Assembly (NCBI GenBank): GCA_030610745.1
Contig: JAUWRC010000002.1
Location: 1-31,768, forward strand
Source: Clostridia bacterium
Lineage (GTDB): Bacteria; Aerophobota; Aerophobia; Aerophobales; AE-B3A
Direction of reading: 5' to 3'
DNA length: 31,768 nucleotides
Part shown: in pieces, positions 7,093 to 14,485 of the stretch
Position numbering within the stretch: the first letter of the stretch is position 1
How the letters are laid out: each line of letters starts with the position of its first letter
The notes under the pieces: model-generated
Database searches by the model: none
What the model saw: only the letters and a program-made list of their open reading frames with translations
Told to the model about the DNA's origin: nothing
Position numbers and translations under genes: made by a program

Positions 7093-8187
7093 TTTCTCCA
7101 GAGCTTTAATGAACTCTTCATTTTGAGGTTTTGTTCCAATAGTCACCCTTATATAATCAGCAAGATTATACGCCTTCATCCCCCTTACAATTATTCCTTC
7201 TTTGAGTAATCTTTTTTCTAAGAGTGGCGCTTTTTTACCTATTTTAATGAGGATAAAATTGGCCTCTGTGGGAATGAAGGAGAGTTTAAACCTCTTAAGA
7301 TGAGAATAAAGAAACTTTTTTCCTTCTTTGACTAGCTTTCTACTTCGGGTAATCTGATTCTTATCTTTTAGGCTGGCTAAGGCAGCTACCTGGGCCAGAG
7401 AATTTACGTTAAAAGGAGGGCGGGCCCGGTTAAGTATTTCCACGATTTCTGGGGCAGCAATTCCGTATCCTACCCTTAAGCCCGCCAGGCCATAGATTTT
7501 AGAAAAAGTGCGCAAGACGATAACATTATTTTCCCCATCTATAAGATCTATAGTTTGAGGATAATCTTTATCTTCTACATATTCAGAGTAAGCCTCATCA
7601 AAGATTACTAAAATTCGGGAAGGAATCTTTTTTAAGAAACTCTTTACTTCGTCCTTTTTTACAATGGTACCGGTGGGATTATTAGGATTGCTAATGAAGA
7701 TTAATTTCGTTTTAGGACTTATAGCTTTAGCCATAGCTGATAGGTCCAGCCTGAAATCATTTAAGGGAACAGAAATAACCCTTGCCCCACTAAGCTGGGT
7801 ATCTATTCTGTACATTAAAAAAGAAGGATCTCCCATTACTGTCTCTTCACCTTTTTGAAGAAATACCCGTGTAATTAAAGAAACAATTTCGTCAGAGCCA
7901 TTTCCCAGAATAATTCTGGTATCTTCCAGGCCCAGTTTTTCTGCCAGAGCTTTCTTTAAGTAATATCCACTCCCATTGGGATAAAAGTTAATCATTGAGG
8001 CATAATTCTTGATAGCCTTAACTGCTTTGGGAGATGGGCCGAGAAGATTCTCGTTAGAAGCAAGTTTGATTACTTTTTTTAGTCCTAACTCTCTTTTTAC
8101 CTCTTCCATAGGTTTACCTGGCTGGTAAGTTTTAACCTTCAAGATATCAGGTATTGCTAGTGACTGAAATTGAGTTTGCTTGGACAA
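7078..8187 (-). CDS. hisC: Histidinol-phosphate aminotransferase
   Basis: This PLP-dependent class I/II aminotransferase carries out the histidinol-phosphate step of histidine synthesis. It shows LASNENLLGPSPKAVKAI near residue 42, the NPNNPTG motif (167-173), FDEAYSEYV, the PLP lysine in RTFSKIYGLAGLRVGY (Lys230), and the late IRVTIGT segment. At 369 residues it has normal length. The best start is TTG, without a clear ribosome site. No other his genes are nearby, so it may also serve aromatic amino acid transamination, as some HisC enzymes do. Confidence 0.94.
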   Translation of the reverse strand: MSKQTQFQSLAIPDILKVKTYQPGKPMEEVKRELGLKKVIKLASNENLLGPSPKAVKAIKNYASMINFYPNGSGYYLKKALAEKLGLEDTRIILGNGSDEIVSLITRVFLQKGEETVMGDPSFLMYRIDTQLSGARVISVPLNDFRLDLSAMAKAISPKTKLIFISNPNNPTGTIVKKDEVKSFLKKIPSRILVIFDEAYSEYVEDKDYPQTIDLIDGENNVIVLRTFSKIYGLAGLRVGYGIAAPEIVEILNRARPPFNVNSLAQVAALASLKDKNQITRSRKLVKEGKKFLYSHLKRFKLSFIPTEANFILIKIGKKAPLLEKRLLKEGIIVRGMKAYNLADYIRVTIGTKPQNEEFIKALEKLISN

Positions 8188-8225
8188 TCAGTGATTCCTT
8201 TTCAATTTTAGTGTATAACTAACAG

Positions 8226-9188
8226 CTATCCACTCTTTTTTTCTAAAGCTATTTCTCTTTCTCCTATTTTCAATTTCTTTCTATTTATCCAAATAAAACC
8301 TTTATCCGGTGTAATAATGGCAACATCTACAGGACCACCAACTCCTGGCATATCTCCTGGATTAGCTGCGATACCGTCAGAAAAACGCTGAATAGCTGAG
8401 GTAGTTTGAATCATCAGAGTGCAAAAATCTATAGCGTCCTGAAGGGTCATTGCTCCCCACTGAATGACATACTCCAGGCCCCTGAGTTGTTTGCTTATCT
8501 CCTCTTGTCCGAGTTTTTGGGCTGCCTCATTAACAAATTTTATATTTCTAACCCGACCATCAAAACCTAAGACAACTCTAGAAATTACATCTATCTGGCC
8601 AATCCATGAGGCGCCGTATTCTTTGCCTCTTTCCCTGCTGTCTCGCTTTTTCTGAGTCTCGCCGGGAATATAGCAGATATAAACTTCGTGTGAACCATTT
8701 TTGTTGTAGCCGGCTACAAGAAGATTTATCCTATCAACTCCACCGACGCCTTTCTTCAAATTGCCCTGGGGATCTTTAAAACGAAATTTAACCGCGTATT
8801 GCTCTTTTTTTATTTCTAAAATTTGGCAACCCTGTCGCTGGAGATCGTTTTTTATCTTTTCTGGTAATTTTTCTAATTGTTTTTGCCAGTCATATTTTTT
8901 ATTGAATAAATAATGTAACTTTTCTGCTGTATCTTTAACATTTAATTTTTCTACATCCGTTTCCCGTTTGAACTGCTCAATGAACTTACTAATATTTTTC
9001 ATCACCCCATTCTCTGGCAAAAAAGCCAGGCCAGTTACCGCCACACCAATCCTTCTATTTAACTGAAAAAGCTTGGAGGCATTATCACTTCCAATTCGTG
9101 CCATTCCTTTTCGATTACGATAACTTTGCCGGCTATCAGCAGCCAACACCATTCCCTCTGGAGTAGCGGTATTAATGGCTAAACTCAT
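8226..9188 (-). CDS. Proteasome-like Ntn-hydrolase of unknown function
   Basis: The N-terminus SLAINTATPEGMVLAADSRQ matches a proteasome beta or Anbu first strand-turn-strand. Counting Ser2 as residue 1 after Met removal, Asp17 falls on the conserved proteasome Asp17. A lysine follows in DNASKLFQLNRRIGVAVTGL, where the family has Lys33. The C-terminal part (GGPVDVAIITPDKGFIWI) also fits an alpha-beta-beta-alpha Ntn fold. The start is firm: GGAGGG lies 12 nt before the ATG, which leaves Ser as the would-be nucleophile instead of the usual Thr. At 320 residues it is longer than HslV (about 175) or Anbu (about 240), with an extra region around residues 70-150. No ATPase partner is in the window. 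Confidence 0.75.
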   Translation of the reverse strand: MSLAINTATPEGMVLAADSRQSYRNRKGMARIGSDNASKLFQLNRRIGVAVTGLAFLPENGVMKNISKFIEQFKRETDVEKLNVKDTAEKLHYLFNKKYDWQKQLEKLPEKIKNDLQRQGCQILEIKKEQYAVKFRFKDPQGNLKKGVGGVDRINLLVAGYNKNGSHEVYICYIPGETQKKRDSRERGKEYGASWIGQIDVISRVVLGFDGRVRNIKFVNEAAQKLGQEEISKQLRGLEYVIQWGAMTLQDAIDFCTLMIQTTSAIQRFSDGIAANPGDMPGVGGPVDVAIITPDKGFIWINRKKLKIGEREIALEKKSG

Positions 9189-9230
9189 AAGATGTTTCTT
9201 CCCTCCAATCGGCTTCGAATCCCCACATCC

Positions 9231-9262
9231 AGCTATAAGCTGTAAGCTGTAAGTTGTAAGTA
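9231..9262 (+). repeat. Heptad repeat, AGYTGTA class
   Basis: Units AGCTATA, AGCTGTA, AGCTGTA, AGTTGTA keep exact 7-nt spacing, then AGTAG runs into the palindrome cluster. Confidence 0.85.
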
Positions 9263-9263
9263 G

Positions 9264-9335
9264 TGGTCGGATTTATCCGACCACGATTGTTTGATAAATC
9301 AAACCGCTACAATGTGCGGTAAATCGCACCGCTAC
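9264..9335. repeat. Three-unit GATAAATC palindrome cluster
   Basis: There are three small hairpins: 9264-9283 (9-bp arms, TT loop), 9289-9304 (7-bp arms, AA loop) and 9314-9329 (7-bp arms, one mismatch). The last two are each followed by CGCTAC and start 25 nt apart. The cluster recurs in different order at 30053-30120, and a single unit lies at 19065-19086. Confidence 0.85.
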
Positions 9336-9359
9336 TTCTTTTTTAGTTTCTTTTCTTCA

Positions 9360-9393
9360 CGAAATACGAGCAACGAACAACGAGATACGAATT
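9360..9393 (+). repeat. Heptad repeat, CGAGNNA class, abutting tRNA-Ala
   Basis: Units CGAAATA, CGAGCAA, CGAACAA and CGAGATA, then terminal CGAATT. The next base is the complement of the last A of the tRNA-Ala CCA. Confidence 0.88.
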
Positions 9394-9469
9394 TGGTGGA
9401 GGCAGGGGGATTCGAACCCCCGACCTCGTCCACGCCAAGGACGCGCTCTCCCGACTGAGCTATGCCCCC
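9394..9469 (-). tRNA. tRNA-Ala (anticodon GGC)
   Basis: A 76-nt cloverleaf with encoded CCA. The anticodon loop TTGGCGT gives GGC. The acceptor arms GGGGGCA and TGCCTCC place a G3:U70 wobble pair, the alanine identity element. It begins one base after the rsfS stop on the same strand, so it is probably processed from the rny-nadD-rsfS transcript or has a promoter inside rsfS. Confidence 0.97.
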
Positions 9470-9470
9470 A

Positions 9471-9809
9471 TCACTTTGTTATCTTTTTGGCATCAGTCCA
9501 TAATCTCTCCAACTGGTAAAAATTCCTTCCTCTTTTAGAAAAAATATGGACTATTATTGACCCGAAATCTAAAAGAACCCAACAGTCATTTATCGAATTC
9601 CTTAGGTTAAACTGTTTTATTCCTTTTTCTTTGAGTTCTCTCTCTATGGCTCGAGCAATACTTCGCATATGCAGGGAGGATTCTCCACTACAGATAACAA
9701 AATAATCAGTTATTGCCGAAACTTCCTTTAAATTTAAAAGCACTATATCCTTTGCTTTTTTATCTTCTGCTATTTTGACAGCGTCTCGAGCTAGTCTTTG
9801 AGAGGTCAA
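9471..9809 (-). CDS. rsfS: Ribosomal silencing factor RsfS
   Basis: RsfS binds uL14 on the 50S subunit and blocks subunit joining in starved cells. The 112 residues match the family: DIVLLNLKEVSAITDYFVICSGESSLHMRSIARAIERELKEKG, then WVLLDFGSIIVHIFSKRGRNFYQLERLW. The conserved position next to nadD supports the call. It ends one base before tRNA-Ala. Confidence 0.96.
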   Translation of the reverse strand: MTSQRLARDAVKIAEDKKAKDIVLLNLKEVSAITDYFVICSGESSLHMRSIARAIERELKEKGIKQFNLRNSINDCWVLLDFGSIIVHIFSKRGRNFYQLERLWTDAKKITK

Positions 9810-9845
9810 ATTTCCTTTCTCCCTATCTACATAATTTTTTCCAGC

Positions 9846-10448
9846 TCACCTATAAAGACTATGCTTATGAATATATTTTTCTACTGCTTCTGGTAGAAGG
9901 TATTTAATGGTTTGTCCCTTCTTTATTCTTTTTCTGATCTCTGTAGAGGAAATGGCTAGAGCAGGGACTTCTACCAGGAAGGTACATTTTTGAAAACGGG
10001 AATCTACCTTTTTTGTATCTAATTTATATCCTGGCCTGGAAACAGCAATAAACTTTGTCATCTGCGGTAGGTCCTCTATTTTATGCCAGGTAGAAATTTC
10101 AGCTATGGCATCGGCTCCAGTAATAAAGTAGCATTCTGTTTTTTCTCCGTAAATCTGCTTCAGTTGCAAAATAGTATCCCGAGTGTAAGAGTTGCCTTCT
10201 CGTTCTATTTCTATGGAAGAGACTGAGAAGTACTCATTGCTAGCCGTAGCCAGAACTGTCATCATCCAACGATGTTCTGGCAAGGCGATCTCATCATTAC
10301 CTTTATGAGGAGGTTTGCCAGAGGGGACAAAAAGCACCTCATCCAGCTTAAATTTATCCCGGATAAACTCTGCCGTTACTAGATGTCCCTGATGAATAGG
10401 ATTGAAGGTTCCTCCCATAATACCCAATTTGAGAGGTGGTTTACTCAT
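9846..10448 (-). CDS. nadD: Nicotinate-nucleotide adenylyltransferase
   Basis: NadD transfers AMP from ATP to nicotinate mononucleotide in NAD synthesis. The nucleotidyltransferase motif GIMGGTFNPIHQGHL lies at residues 9-23, FVPSGKPPHK follows, and the C-terminal ISSTEIRKRIKKG segment is present. At 200 residues it has normal length. Its ATG overlaps the rny stop (ATGA), which indicates coupled translation within rny-nadD-rsfS. Confidence 0.97.
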   Translation of the reverse strand: MSKPPLKLGIMGGTFNPIHQGHLVTAEFIRDKFKLDEVLFVPSGKPPHKGNDEIALPEHRWMMTVLATASNEYFSVSSIEIEREGNSYTRDTILQLKQIYGEKTECYFITGADAIAEISTWHKIEDLPQMTKFIAVSRPGYKLDTKKVDSRFQKCTFLVEVPALAISSTEIRKRIKKGQTIKYLLPEAVEKYIHKHSLYR

Positions 10449-11971
10449 TTTGCATACTCTATAGCTCGAAGTTCTCTGATTACTGTTATCTTGATTTGTC
10501 CAGGGTATTTTAATTCTTTCTCAATTTTGTGAGCCAACTTTCGAGACAGTTCCGCGGCTTCATCATCTGAAACCTCTTGCGGATATACCATGATCCGTAG
10601 TTCCCTGCCGGCTTGGATAGCATAAGCTTTTTCTACTTTCTCGAAAGAGTCAGCTATTTCTTCTAAATCCTCAATTCGTTTAAGATAAGCTTCCAGAACC
10701 TCTTTTCTTGCACCGGGACGAGCAGCTGATATAGCATCCGAGATTTGGACTAAAACAGCTAAAATAGTTTCTGCTGCTTGATCTTCATGATGAGCAGCAA
10801 TAGCATGGACAATATTAGGTGATTCTCCATATCGCTCAGCAAGATTAGCTCCAATTAAGGCATGAGGGCCTTCCATCTCCTGGTCGACAGCTTTTCCAAT
10901 ATCGTGAAGAAGTCCTGCTCTTTTTGCATGGGCATAATCTGCTTTAATCTCAGCGGCTATAATACTAGCTATATAAGAGACTTCTTTTGAATGTTGCAAC
11001 ACATTCTGTCCATAGCTGGTGCGAAATTTTAATCTTCCCAAAAGCTCGGTTAACTCGGGAGGTAAGTCAGAGATTCCCATATCAAAGGCTACCCGCTGAC
11101 CCTCCTCCTTTATCATCTCCTCTATATCTTTTTTGGTCTTTTTCACTATTTCTTCAATTCTAGCTGGATGTATTCGAGTATCGGCGACAAGTCGTTCTAA
11201 ACTAACTTGAGCAATCTTTCTCCTTAGAGGGTCAAAACAGGAGATTACCACTGTCTCTGGGGTATCATCTACGATTAAATCCACCCCTGTAAGAGCTTCG
11301 AAGGTTCTTATATTTCTTCCCTCTCTTCCTATAACTCTTCCTTTCATCTCATCATTGGGTAAGGAAAGAGTAGAGACAACTGAGTTATTTGTTTCATCCA
11401 CAGCACAGCGCTGAATAGCTGTAGCCAGGATTTTTCTTGCCTTTTTATTAGCCGTCTCTTTAGCTTCTTTTTCTACTTGCTGAATAATCTGGGCAGCCTC
11501 GTTTTTTGCCTCTTTTTTTATAATTTCCAGCAGAATTTTTTTTGCTTCTTCAGCAGAAATACCAGCTACCTCTTCTAGGTCTTTCCTCCATTTGATCTCC
11601 AGCTCTTTTACTTTTTCTTTATCTTTCTTTAACTCTTCTTCTTTAGAAAAAACACTTTTCTTTTTCTTCTCTAATTCTTGCAAACGATAATCTAGACTCT
11701 CTTCTCTCTCTATTAACCTCCTTGATAGTTTATGAAGTTCATCGGTCTTTTCCTTAGTCTCTTGTTCAAAAGTTGTTCTTACCCGATGAAGTTCTTCTTT
11801 TTTCTCTAGTTCAATCTCTCTTCTTCTGTTTCTGATCTCCTCTTCCACTTGAGATAATTTATCTTGCGCTCTATTTAATAGAGACCTCGTTCTCAGCCTG
11901 GTAATAAGAGTGGCTATTACCCATCCTCCCATTACACCTACTAAAACATATATCAACACTAGATTGTTCAT
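10445..11971 (-). CDS. rny: Ribonuclease Y
   Basis: RNase Y is a membrane-anchored endoribonuclease that starts mRNA decay. The domain order is complete: an N-terminal membrane helix (NLVLIYVLVGVMGGWVIATLI), a long coiled coil rich in Glu and Lys to about residue 190, a KH domain with VIGREGRNIRTFEALTG, and an HD domain with HSKEVS and LLHDIGKAVD. I start it at 11971, where GGGGAG lies 9 nt upstream and the membrane helix follows directly. An ATG 33 nt earlier would add a charged tail before the helix. It is the first gene of rny-nadD-rsfS. Confidence 0.96.
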   Translation of the reverse strand: MNNLVLIYVLVGVMGGWVIATLITRLRTRSLLNRAQDKLSQVEEEIRNRRREIELEKKEELHRVRTTFEQETKEKTDELHKLSRRLIEREESLDYRLQELEKKKKSVFSKEEELKKDKEKVKELEIKWRKDLEEVAGISAEEAKKILLEIIKKEAKNEAAQIIQQVEKEAKETANKKARKILATAIQRCAVDETNNSVVSTLSLPNDEMKGRVIGREGRNIRTFEALTGVDLIVDDTPETVVISCFDPLRRKIAQVSLERLVADTRIHPARIEEIVKKTKKDIEEMIKEEGQRVAFDMGISDLPPELTELLGRLKFRTSYGQNVLQHSKEVSYIASIIAAEIKADYAHAKRAGLLHDIGKAVDQEMEGPHALIGANLAERYGESPNIVHAIAAHHEDQAAETILAVLVQISDAISAARPGARKEVLEAYLKRIEDLEEIADSFEKVEKAYAIQAGRELRIMVYPQEVSDDEAAELSRKLAHKIEKELKYPGQIKITVIRELRAIEYAK

Positions 11972-12039
11972 GGTAATTACTCCCCTCTTAATATCTATTT
12001 TCAAAGATCTAAAATCTAACTCGATGTTTAGATGCTAAG

Positions 12040-12089
12040 CCTATACCGACTTACATCGATATAACCTATACCGACTTACATCGATATTA
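12040..12089. repeat. 25-bp tandem duplication upstream of rny
   Basis: Two 25-bp copies (12040-12064 and 12065-12089) differ at one position. They form the last codons of the minus-strand ORF that ends at 12041. Confidence 0.9.
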
Positions 12090-12616
12090 AACATATATTT
12101 TTTGAATTCTTTTGTCAAGAAGTGCTCCGCTCCCTTTCTGAATATAATCCCTCCTATTCCTCCTCCATAACCTAAGCCTCTAGTATAGGAAGCTAAGGTA
12201 GGATCATTATTATCTTTAAACTTTATATTCCCACTTACACATTCCCATTTCCTGAAAGAATAGCCAGGATCATGAACGGCGGTTACCTTATACGGGACGC
12301 CCCAGCTTACCAGGTGGGTGCCAGGAGTAAGACCAGTGGTGGTCCCGTGACCATCAGTGGTTATGGTTAGGTTATATTTGATTATACAACCGGAAAAAGT
12401 AAAAACAAAACTGCCTATCAGAATTCCTAAGAGTATGAAGATAGATAGACATAGACTCTTAAGAGCACTAGTTGCGCAAGATTTATGGAAAAAGCTCTCT
12501 CCTATGGGGATCAGGTTATATCTTCTTTTCGTAATTTTTGTTGACGAGGCAAGTGGAAAGGGAAAGCTAAGCAAGGAGGAGCTTAAGGGATACCTGGGGC
12601 ATAATTTGTCTGGCAA
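12041..12616 (-). CDS. Lipoprotein-like ORF with an InlB-type repeat, probably a gene remnant
   Basis: The credible part is residues 55-145. A hydrophobic helix ends in FSGC, a possible lipobox, and is followed by NLTITTDGHGTTTG...GVPYKVTAVHDPGYSFRKWECVSGNIKFKDNNDPT, which resembles the divergent InlB B-repeat found in bacterial surface proteins. Residues 1-50 (MPDKLCPRYPLSSSLLS...) do not look coding and run antisense to another ORF. No ATG, GTG or TTG fits right before the hydrophobic helix. The C-terminus dissolves into a 25-bp tandem duplication. I read it as a surface lipoprotein fragment that lost its start and end; an unusual start is possible. Confidence 0.4.
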   Translation of the reverse strand: MPDKLCPRYPLSSSLLSFPFPLASSTKITKRRYNLIPIGESFFHKSCATSALKSLCLSIFILLGILIGSFVFTFSGCIIKYNLTITTDGHGTTTGLTPGTHLVSWGVPYKVTAVHDPGYSFRKWECVSGNIKFKDNNDPTLASYTRGLGYGGGIGGIIFRKGAEHFLTKEFKKYMFNIDVSRYRLYRCKSV

Positions 12617-12713
12617 GCAATTTAAAAAAACTGCCCGTACTTTTCTGAAGCTTGGCTTAGCCGAAATAAATTATTCTTCTGGAGAATCAGAGATAGAATT
12701 TAAATTCTCGTAA
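12435..12713 (+). CDS. Small winged-helix-like hypothetical protein
   Basis: I do not recognise this 92-residue protein. From the ATG at 12435 it reads MKIDRHRLLRALVAQDLWKKL, then PMGIRLYLLFVIFVD, KLSKEELKGYLG, KQFKKTARTFLKLGLAEI and a short acidic strand. A helix, a KLSKEELKGYL-like helix-turn-helix and a final LGLAEI strand suggest a winged helix, as in replication-initiator or regulator domains. Its 5' end is antisense to the hydrophobic helix of the lipoprotein-like ORF, so at most one of the two is intact. There is no good ribosome site, and it may be the tail of a longer lost gene. Confidence 0.45.
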   Translation: MKIDRHRLLRALVAQDLWKKLSPMGIRLYLLFVIFVDEASGKGKLSKEELKGYLGHNLSGKQFKKTARTFLKLGLAEINYSSGESEIEFKFS

Positions 12714-12809
12714 AGGAGGAGTCTGGCCAGATAAAAGTCAAGTAAAATACAAATGAGAAAAGAAAAGATACTTGTTCTAGTCTTTTTTAATAATTCATTT
12801 CACCATCGC

Positions 12810-12838
12810 TTGACCTACGTATAATTAGTGTGTATAAT
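12810..12838 (+). promoter_or_regulatory. Sigma-70 promoter of the RHH/mazF pair
   Basis: TTGACC (12810-12815) is followed after 17 bp by a perfect TATAAT (12833-12838). AAAGGAGG (12853-12860) and the ATG at 12871 follow at normal distances. A second TATAAT at 12820 is too close to the -35 box to serve. Confidence 0.85.
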
Positions 12839-12870
12839 GAATGTAGTTTACAAAAGGAGGAAGATAAAAC

Positions 12871-13134
12871 ATGAACAAAACTCGAAAAAGAGTCAATATT
12901 ACCCTTCCCCCAGAGACTTTGGAACTGATTGATCAGGTGAGTAAAGACAACAGAAGCGAGTTTATTAACAGAGCAGTAAAGCTTTATGTTAATAGATTAG
13001 AGCGAGCAAGACTAAAACAAAGATTGAGGAAGGCTTATTTAGAGCGAGCAAAGGAAGATTTAGCTATTGCCCAAGAATGGCAACCTATTGAACAAGAACT
13101 CTGGGAAAAATTTGAAAGAGAAGAAAGATCGTGA
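12871..13134 (+). CDS. Ribbon-helix-helix antitoxin (CopG/MazE type)
   Basis: The 87 residues start with the RHH DNA-binding pattern RKRVNITLPPETLELIDQVSKDNRSEFINRAVKLYVNR (about 5-45). A charged helical tail (AKEDLAIAQEWQPIEQELWEKFEREE) resembles the toxin-binding tail of MazE-like antitoxins. It has a strong promoter and an ideal ribosome site, and a MazF toxin gene follows. Antitoxins of this kind repress their own operon by binding near the promoter; no obvious inverted operator stands out between 12839 and 12870. Confidence 0.85.
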   Translation: MNKTRKRVNITLPPETLELIDQVSKDNRSEFINRAVKLYVNRLERARLKQRLRKAYLERAKEDLAIAQEWQPIEQELWEKFEREERS

Positions 13135-13204
13135 ATAACTACCTAAGGCAGTCTCTTAGAGGTTGTTTTCTTTAATAGTGGCATATGTCACTACAGATAT
13201 TATT

Positions 13205-13552
13205 ATGACCTATCCTAAACGTGGTTCAGTATATTTGGTTAATTTTGATCTTACTATCGGAGCAGAAATTAAAAAGACTCGACCAGCAGTGATCATCTCC
13301 AATGATGTAGCTAATCAATATAGTCCTATTGTAATTGTAGCTGCTATTACCAGCCGAGCTGGACCCAAGTTTGATGAAGTTTTGATGAAACCTCCAGAAG
13401 GAGGGCTCACTAGATCTTCTGTTATTCAGCCGAACCAAATTCGCTCCATTGATAAAAGAAGATTAGTGAAAAAACTTGGAGATCTTTCTAAAAAAACAAT
13501 AAATGATCTTGATACAGCTCTCCAAATCACTTTAGAATTGGTGAAATTTTAA
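13205..13552 (+). CDS. mazF: MazF/PemK-family endoribonuclease toxin
   Basis: MazF toxins cleave mRNA at short motifs. The core is typical: PKRGSVYLVNFDLTIGAEIKKTRPAVIISNDVANQYSP, IVIVAAITS, and SVIQPNQIRSIDKRRLVKKLGDLSKKTINDLDTAL. I place the start at the ATG before TYPKRG (115 residues). A TTG 42 nt upstream has AGAGG directly against it, too close to be used. The gap of 70 nt to the antitoxin is longer than in most such pairs, and no Shine-Dalgarno is visible, which would keep toxin synthesis low. Confidence 0.9.
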   Translation: MTYPKRGSVYLVNFDLTIGAEIKKTRPAVIISNDVANQYSPIVIVAAITSRAGPKFDEVLMKPPEGGLTRSSVIQPNQIRSIDKRRLVKKLGDLSKKTINDLDTALQITLELVKF

Positions 13553-13650
13553 AAAACCGATGGGCAAATACGAAGAGGTTCTAAGAAGAGCGGCTATTCT
13601 CTTTGTTGTTTCGCTTTGCTGTTTTTGGTACATACATTGCGAGGTATATC

Positions 13651-14205
13651 TCAGCCTGATTCTTTTTTAAGAACCTCCATGGCGATTTCCAAACTTTCTT
13701 TCAACCAATCTTCTTTAAGGGATAGAGAAGAAGGTGGGCAGCTCAAAACTTTCTCAATTTTGGCCGTGAGACTTTTTTTCTTTTGTTCTTCCATAGTCTC
13801 GTATTTACTTTTTTCTTCCGCTAACTGTAAGGTTGGCAAAGGCTTTCCTTGTGTGAGAATGTTGATTATTTCCATAACCAGACCAAAGTCTCGCTCATTC
13901 AACTCCCAGCTTATCTTTAATAGATCCTGCCTTTTTCTATCTTTAAGCAAGTCCTTTATCTGAGCAGGAAGTAGATTCAGGATATCCAGAAGGCTCTTAT
14001 CTTCAAAAAAATAGCTCAAAGGAACAGAAAAAGCCTCTCCGATCCTTTCCAGCATTTTAAGAGAAGGATACTGCTCTCCTCTTTCCATCCTTCCAATATA
14101 AGTGTAATCAACTTTACCAGCTACACGTTGGGCAAATTCCTTTTGCGTTAAACCCAGCCTTTTTCTTAAGCCCTTCAGTCTTTTTCCTATACCTATCTTC
14201 TGCAT
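13651..14205 (-). CDS. XRE-family HTH regulator
   Basis: The N-terminal Cro/C1-type HTH spans about residues 8-66: GKRLKGLRKRLGLTQKEFAQRV...DYTYIGRMERGEQYPSLKMLERIGEAFSVPLSYFF. The remaining 120 residues are helical and charged with no domain I can name. It lies tail-to-tail with mazF and has its own divergent-facing promoter at 14222-14250. It could regulate the neighbouring accessory genes, but no target site is visible. Confidence 0.9.
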   Translation of the reverse strand: MQKIGIGKRLKGLRKRLGLTQKEFAQRVAGKVDYTYIGRMERGEQYPSLKMLERIGEAFSVPLSYFFEDKSLLDILNLLPAQIKDLLKDRKRQDLLKISWELNERDFGLVMEIINILTQGKPLPTLQLAEEKSKYETMEEQKKKSLTAKIEKVLSCPPSSLSLKEDWLKESLEIAMEVLKKESG

Positions 14206-14221
14206 CTATTTTCCCCATATA

Positions 14222-14250
14222 TTTATACCTATAATTTGCTCAGGTGTCAA
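14222..14250 (-). promoter_or_regulatory. Sigma-70 promoter of the XRE regulator gene
   Basis: On the minus strand, TTGACA (14250-14245), a 17-bp spacer and TATAAA (14227-14222). The expected transcript starts only about 10 nt before the ATG at 14205. Confidence 0.8.
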
Positions 14251-14285
14251 ATTTTCGCGTTAGAGACCTCTGAAAATACAATTTT

Positions 14286-14373
14286 GTCATTGCGAGCAAA
14301 ACGAAGCAATCTCCTTTTAAAATTGCAAAACCTGTTTTGGGATTGCCACGTCGCTATCGCTCCTCGCAATGAC
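14286..14373. repeat. ATTGCGAG-family hairpin repeat
   Basis: An 88-bp element opens with GTCATTGCGAGC and ends with CTCGCAATGAC as inverted ends; GAAGCAATCTC and GGGATTGCCACGTCG lie inside. It is the same family as the insertion in plsC. This family is dispersed in many unrelated bacterial genomes and is often mis-annotated as short proteins. Confidence 0.85.
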
Positions 14374-14449
14374 ATTAGGGTAATTTTGCTTCAAAAAGGG
14401 ACTTTTCAGAGCTTTTACGTTAAATGATTTGACACGGAAGTGGCTACTC

Positions 14450-14477
14450 TTGTCAAACAACAGTGAGGTGCTATAAT
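14450..14477 (+). promoter_or_regulatory. Promoter of the radical SAM gene
   Basis: TTGTCA (14450-14455), a 16-bp spacer and a perfect TATAAT (14472-14477). The ATG at 14486 lies about where transcription should begin, so the mRNA may have almost no leader. Confidence 0.7.
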
Positions 14478-14485
14478 TTAAAGCA

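Noticed and set aside
9231..9393. Possible CRISPR array
   Set aside because: The repeats are 7-nt degenerate units and short palindromes without uniform spacers, and there are no cas genes in the window.
12357..12434. Upstream ATG extension of the winged-helix-like ORF
   Set aside because: The added residues are antisense to the InlB-like repeat and hydrophobic helix, and look non-coding.
12820..12825. First TATAAT in the RHH/mazF promoter region
   Set aside because: It is only 4 bp from the -35 box; the second TATAAT has ideal 17-bp spacing.
13163..13204. TTG start for mazF
   Set aside because: The AGAGG is directly against the TTG, and the extra residues do not fit the MazF fold, which begins at PKRGSVYLV.
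13560..13667. A 35-codon plus-strand ORF (MGKYEEVLRRAAILFVV...) after mazF
   Set aside because: There is no ribosome site, it runs into the antisense end of the XRE gene and contains an ATTGCGAG repeat fragment; too weak to call.
14236..14427. A 63-codon ORF containing SLRAKRSNLLLK
   Set aside because: It is the translation of the ATTGCGAG hairpin repeat, a known source of false protein calls.
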